From assembly GCA_045600945.1 (NCBI GenBank), contig JAZRYX010000046.1, positions 1-7,591 of the forward strand: a stretch of 7,591 bases of DNA, in the 5' to 3' direction. The DNA is from Darwinimomas sp045600945. Its GTDB lineage: Bacteria; Bacillota; Clostridia; Lachnospirales; Lachnospiraceae. The notes below the pieces were generated by a model. The model was given only the letters and a program-made list of their open reading frames with translations, was not told where the DNA came from and did no database searches. Position numbers and translations under genes: made by a program. Below are positions 5,482-7,591 of this stretch, in pieces; position 1 is the first letter of the stretch; each line of letters opens with the position of its first letter.

Positions 5482-6801
5482 ATGAACGAGAAAAATTGTA
5501 ATGACTCTTCAAAGATAATAGCACAAGCTCTTGACGAAATGAAGAAAGAGCTTGGACCAAAATTCAATGAAGAAACAGTAAATTTAGCAGAGCTGAGCAG
5601 ACGAACCGGCATCAGCCGGGGACGGTTGCGCAAGCTCAAGAAAAACGGTTTTGTTCAGAAGCCGCACGGAAACATCGGCAGGAAATCTGAAAATACCGTG
5701 ATTGCCGGGTACACCGGGGTCGTTGACGCCCTGCTTCGCAGCGGCATCACAAATTCTTCTGTGATCTATGACCGCCTGAAGGACAACGGCTATACCGGAG
5801 GTCTCACGCAGGTGAAAGTTTACATTTCGCAGAACAAAAGTCTTGTTCCGGCCAAAAGGCAGACTGTCAGTCTTCAGGGAAATCGAGGCCGCCGCTATAG
5901 CACCGGCCCTGGAGAGACCTACCAGATGGACTGGGGATTCACTAACGTAGAGAATTACGATGGGAACAGCTATAGAGCCGCATGCTTTGCGATGATCTGT
6001 CATCATTGTGGGGAGCGCTATGTGGAATTCTTTCCCAACGCCAAGCAGGAAAACCTGTTTATCGGGATGATCCATGCGTTTTCCCTGATGGGTGTACCGC
6101 GCTGCGTTCTTACGGACAACATGAAGAGCGTTGTGATCTCAAGAGATCCTGAAGGTCATCCGATCTGGCAGCACGATTACGAGGCCTTTATGAAGACTGT
6201 CGGGTTCGAAACAAAGTTGTGCAAGCCCCGCCACCCGTTCACCAAAGGAAAGGTGGAGCGGCTCATACGTTTCGTAAAAGACAACTTTCTGGTCGGCCGG
6301 ACTTTTACCAACGTGACAGATCTCAATTGTGAAGCACTTAACTGGTGCAACCGGAAAAACAGCCAGTATCACACCGCGGTAGACTGTACTCCGGCGGAAG
6401 AGCATTTCCGATCCTGTGTCCTGGTTGCGCACAAACTGGAGAAAACCCCTGAACTGCTCTACTTTCTCTGTCCCTTGCGAAAGATCAGCTTTGACGGCTT
6501 CGTGAACTATGAAGGCCGCAGGTTCGGTGTTCCATTCCGGTACATAAGACAGTTCTGCAGGGTGCGCAGGGATGGCTTCACACTGCACATCTACTCGGAC
6601 GACCTCTCAGAAGAGCTTACATCACATGACGTGACATGGCGAAAAGGGGATACCTTATGCGGTGACCAGTATGTAAACGTGCAGCCGGAGGAGCTTCCTA
6701 CAACGAAAGTGACAACTGTCATCAGACAGCTGGAACCACCGCACCGCAGACCGTTGTTCGACAAGTTCAACTTCAGTAAGGATGGTGATCGGAATGAATG
6801 A
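5482..6801 (+). CDS. istA: IS21 family transposase IstA
   Basis: This 439-aa DDE transposase catalyses strand transfer of the IS together with the ATPase IstB. An N-terminal helix-turn-helix region lies at about 33-60 (LAELSRRTGISRGRLRKLK). The integrase-type core shows the catalytic triad in context: QMDWG (D150), VLTDNMK (D212) and KGKVERLIRFVK (E259). A C-terminal beta-rich domain with YEGRRFGVPFRYI begins near 345, as in IstA proteins. The length is within the family range and there is no frameshift, so the enzyme appears intact. The ATG at 5482 follows AAGGAG (5472-5477) by 4 nt. The 3' end overlaps istB by 8 nt (GGAATGAATGA), giving translational coupling. Transcription comes from within the left end or from outside; no clear promoter is seen. 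Confidence 0.95.
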   Translation: MNEKNCNDSSKIIAQALDEMKKELGPKFNEETVNLAELSRRTGISRGRLRKLKKNGFVQKPHGNIGRKSENTVIAGYTGVVDALLRSGITNSSVIYDRLKDNGYTGGLTQVKVYISQNKSLVPAKRQTVSLQGNRGRRYSTGPGETYQMDWGFTNVENYDGNSYRAACFAMICHHCGERYVEFFPNAKQENLFIGMIHAFSLMGVPRCVLTDNMKSVVISRDPEGHPIWQHDYEAFMKTVGFETKLCKPRHPFTKGKVERLIRFVKDNFLVGRTFTNVTDLNCEALNWCNRKNSQYHTAVDCTPAEEHFRSCVLVAHKLEKTPELLYFLCPLRKISFDGFVNYEGRRFGVPFRYIRQFCRVRRDGFTLHIYSDDLSEELTSHDVTWRKGDTLCGDQYVNVQPEELPTTKVTTVIRQLEPPHRRPLFDKFNFSKDGDRNE

Positions 6802-7591
6802 AAATCCTTTTGATACCATCAACGAATGCGCAAAGTACCTTGGTCTTGAAAAGTACGTGGGGAAACTGCCCGCATACGCTTACGAGTACAATCTGACACC
6901 TGAAGTCGTGGAAGCGCTGGGAAAGGTCATGGAGCACATCCGTGACACCAAGCAGGCATCTGTTATTGAAACGCTGCTCAACTTCAGCAGGCTTCCCAAA
7001 GTGGAACTCAAGACCTTTGAGAACTTCGATTTTGGACGCATTCACGGAAAGAACGTTGAAAGACTGAAAAGTCTGGCATCTCTTTCTGCCGTGTATTCCA
7101 GAAAAAATCTTGCGTTCATCGGTCCCACCGGTTTGGGAAAGACCCATTTAGCACAGGCCTTTGGCAGGGAGTGCTGCATGAAGGAACTGAAAACATATTT
7201 CCTCAAAGCCAGCGAACTGAACCAGCGCTTTGATGACGCCAGAAAGTACGGAAGAACCGGATCCGTCATCAACGGACTGGTGAAACCGACCTGCCTGATC
7301 ATTGACGAGATCGGTCATGGTGTCTTTGACAAAGAGAACACCCGGCTGTTCTTTGATGTCATTGACCGCCGCTACAGCAAGGATACCCCGGGGTGTATGA
7401 TCTTCACCAGCAACAGGGAGCCGAACACCTGGTCTGAATACTTTACCGGCGATGATGATCTGTTGTGTTCTCTGGACAGGATCTTTGATGATGCATCCGT
7501 CTTCATCTTCAACGGTGAAAGCTACCGCGGCAGGAAGTGTGAAACGATCAAGCTGGAGGTTGGCGGCTTCCAGTCAATAGGCAGCAACAAC
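6794..7591 (+). CDS. istB: IS21 family helper ATPase IstB (3' end outside window)
   Basis: This AAA+ ATPase binds DNA, selects the target and activates IstA. The open frame runs without a stop from 6794 to the window edge (266 codons). Walker A is GPTGLGKTH (110-118), Walker B is CLIIDEIG (167-174), sensor 1 is FTSNREP (204-210), and a likely arginine finger is in SLDRIFDD (R229). The N-terminal helical part (about 1-75) is typical of IstB. IstB proteins are usually about 250-270 aa, so only a few codons should be missing. The ATG at 6794 overlaps the istA stop; an in-frame ATG at 6782 would add four residues. The nearest RBS-like sequence, AAGGA at 6778-6782, is 11 nt before 6794, so the 6794 start is slightly better supported. 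Confidence 0.93.
   Translation, partial: MNENPFDTINECAKYLGLEKYVGKLPAYAYEYNLTPEVVEALGKVMEHIRDTKQASVIETLLNFSRLPKVELKTFENFDFGRIHGKNVERLKSLASLSAVYSRKNLAFIGPTGLGKTHLAQAFGRECCMKELKTYFLKASELNQRFDDARKYGRTGSVINGLVKPTCLIIDEIGHGVFDKENTRLFFDVIDRRYSKDTPGCMIFTSNREPNTWSEYFTGDDDLLCSLDRIFDDASVFIFNGESYRGRKCETIKLEVGGFQSIGSNN

Larger units (their letters stand above)
5347..7591 (+). mobile_element. IS21-family insertion sequence, left part (right end outside window)
   Basis: The element is defined by istA and istB in their usual order and overlap, plus a left end that starts TGTTAGGGTCGGG at about 5347. IS21 ends typically begin with TG and carry several internal repeats, both seen here. The boundary is supported by the ImmA-like reading frame that is interrupted exactly there. 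The target-site duplication and right inverted repeat cannot be checked because the element runs past 7591. Its coding DNA is GC-richer than the fic-DUF3800 region, consistent with a separate origin. Confidence 0.88.

Noticed and set aside
5584..6075. Minus-strand ORF of 163 codons inside istA
   Set aside because: It lies wholly within a clear transposase gene on the other strand, has no family features and no RBS. It is a shadow frame.

Overview
The window looks like an accessory defence/mobile region from a low-to-mid GC Firmicute, most likely a gut Clostridia-type bacterium. This rests on strong AGGAG-type ribosome binding sites, protein family variants typical of that group, and AT-rich intergenic DNA. 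The species cannot be named from the sequence alone.

Layout. From 4868 down to 1, genes on the minus strand form one co-directional cluster: a class II Fic AMP-transferase (3813-4868), a DUF3800 protein translationally coupled to it (3022-3807), then a type I restriction-modification locus with hsdM (1425-2927) and hsdS (56-1240). A further gene starts at position 3 with a strong RBS and leaves the window; by context it is probably hsdR. The fic promoter (-35 TTGACG, 17 bp, -10 TACTAT) lies next to a perfect 13-bp inverted repeat that looks like an operator. No minus-strand terminator is visible between fic and the left edge.

The most interesting element is on the plus strand at 2948-3069, in the gap between DUF3800 and hsdM. 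A near-consensus sigma-70 promoter (TTGACT-17-TATCAT) is followed by an approximately 87-nt segment with a 5' stem-loop. It ends in a good intrinsic terminator whose hairpin lies inside the 3' end of the DUF3800 coding sequence. This predicts a small RNA convergent with, and partly antisense to, DUF3800. Structured RNAs near DUF3800 genes have been reported by comparative genomics, but the function of the pair is unknown.

Right of the cluster are remnants on the minus strand: a 64-aa ORF resembling the N-terminal inhibitory helix region of Fic proteins (4964-5158), and a short ImmA/IrrE-like fragment (5181-5348). That fragment runs exactly up to the left end of an IS21-family insertion sequence. 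The IS (5347 to beyond 7591) carries 24-bp-spaced terminal repeats, istA (5482-6801) and istB (6794 to beyond the edge), with an 8-nt istA/istB overlap.

A second structured region, 1272-1400, fills the unusually long hsdM-hsdS gap with nested inverted repeats and may be a dispersed palindromic element. Together the genes suggest a defence island: type I RM, Fic/DUF3800 with a putative RNA partner, decayed ImmA and Fic genes, and an IS that interrupted part of it.
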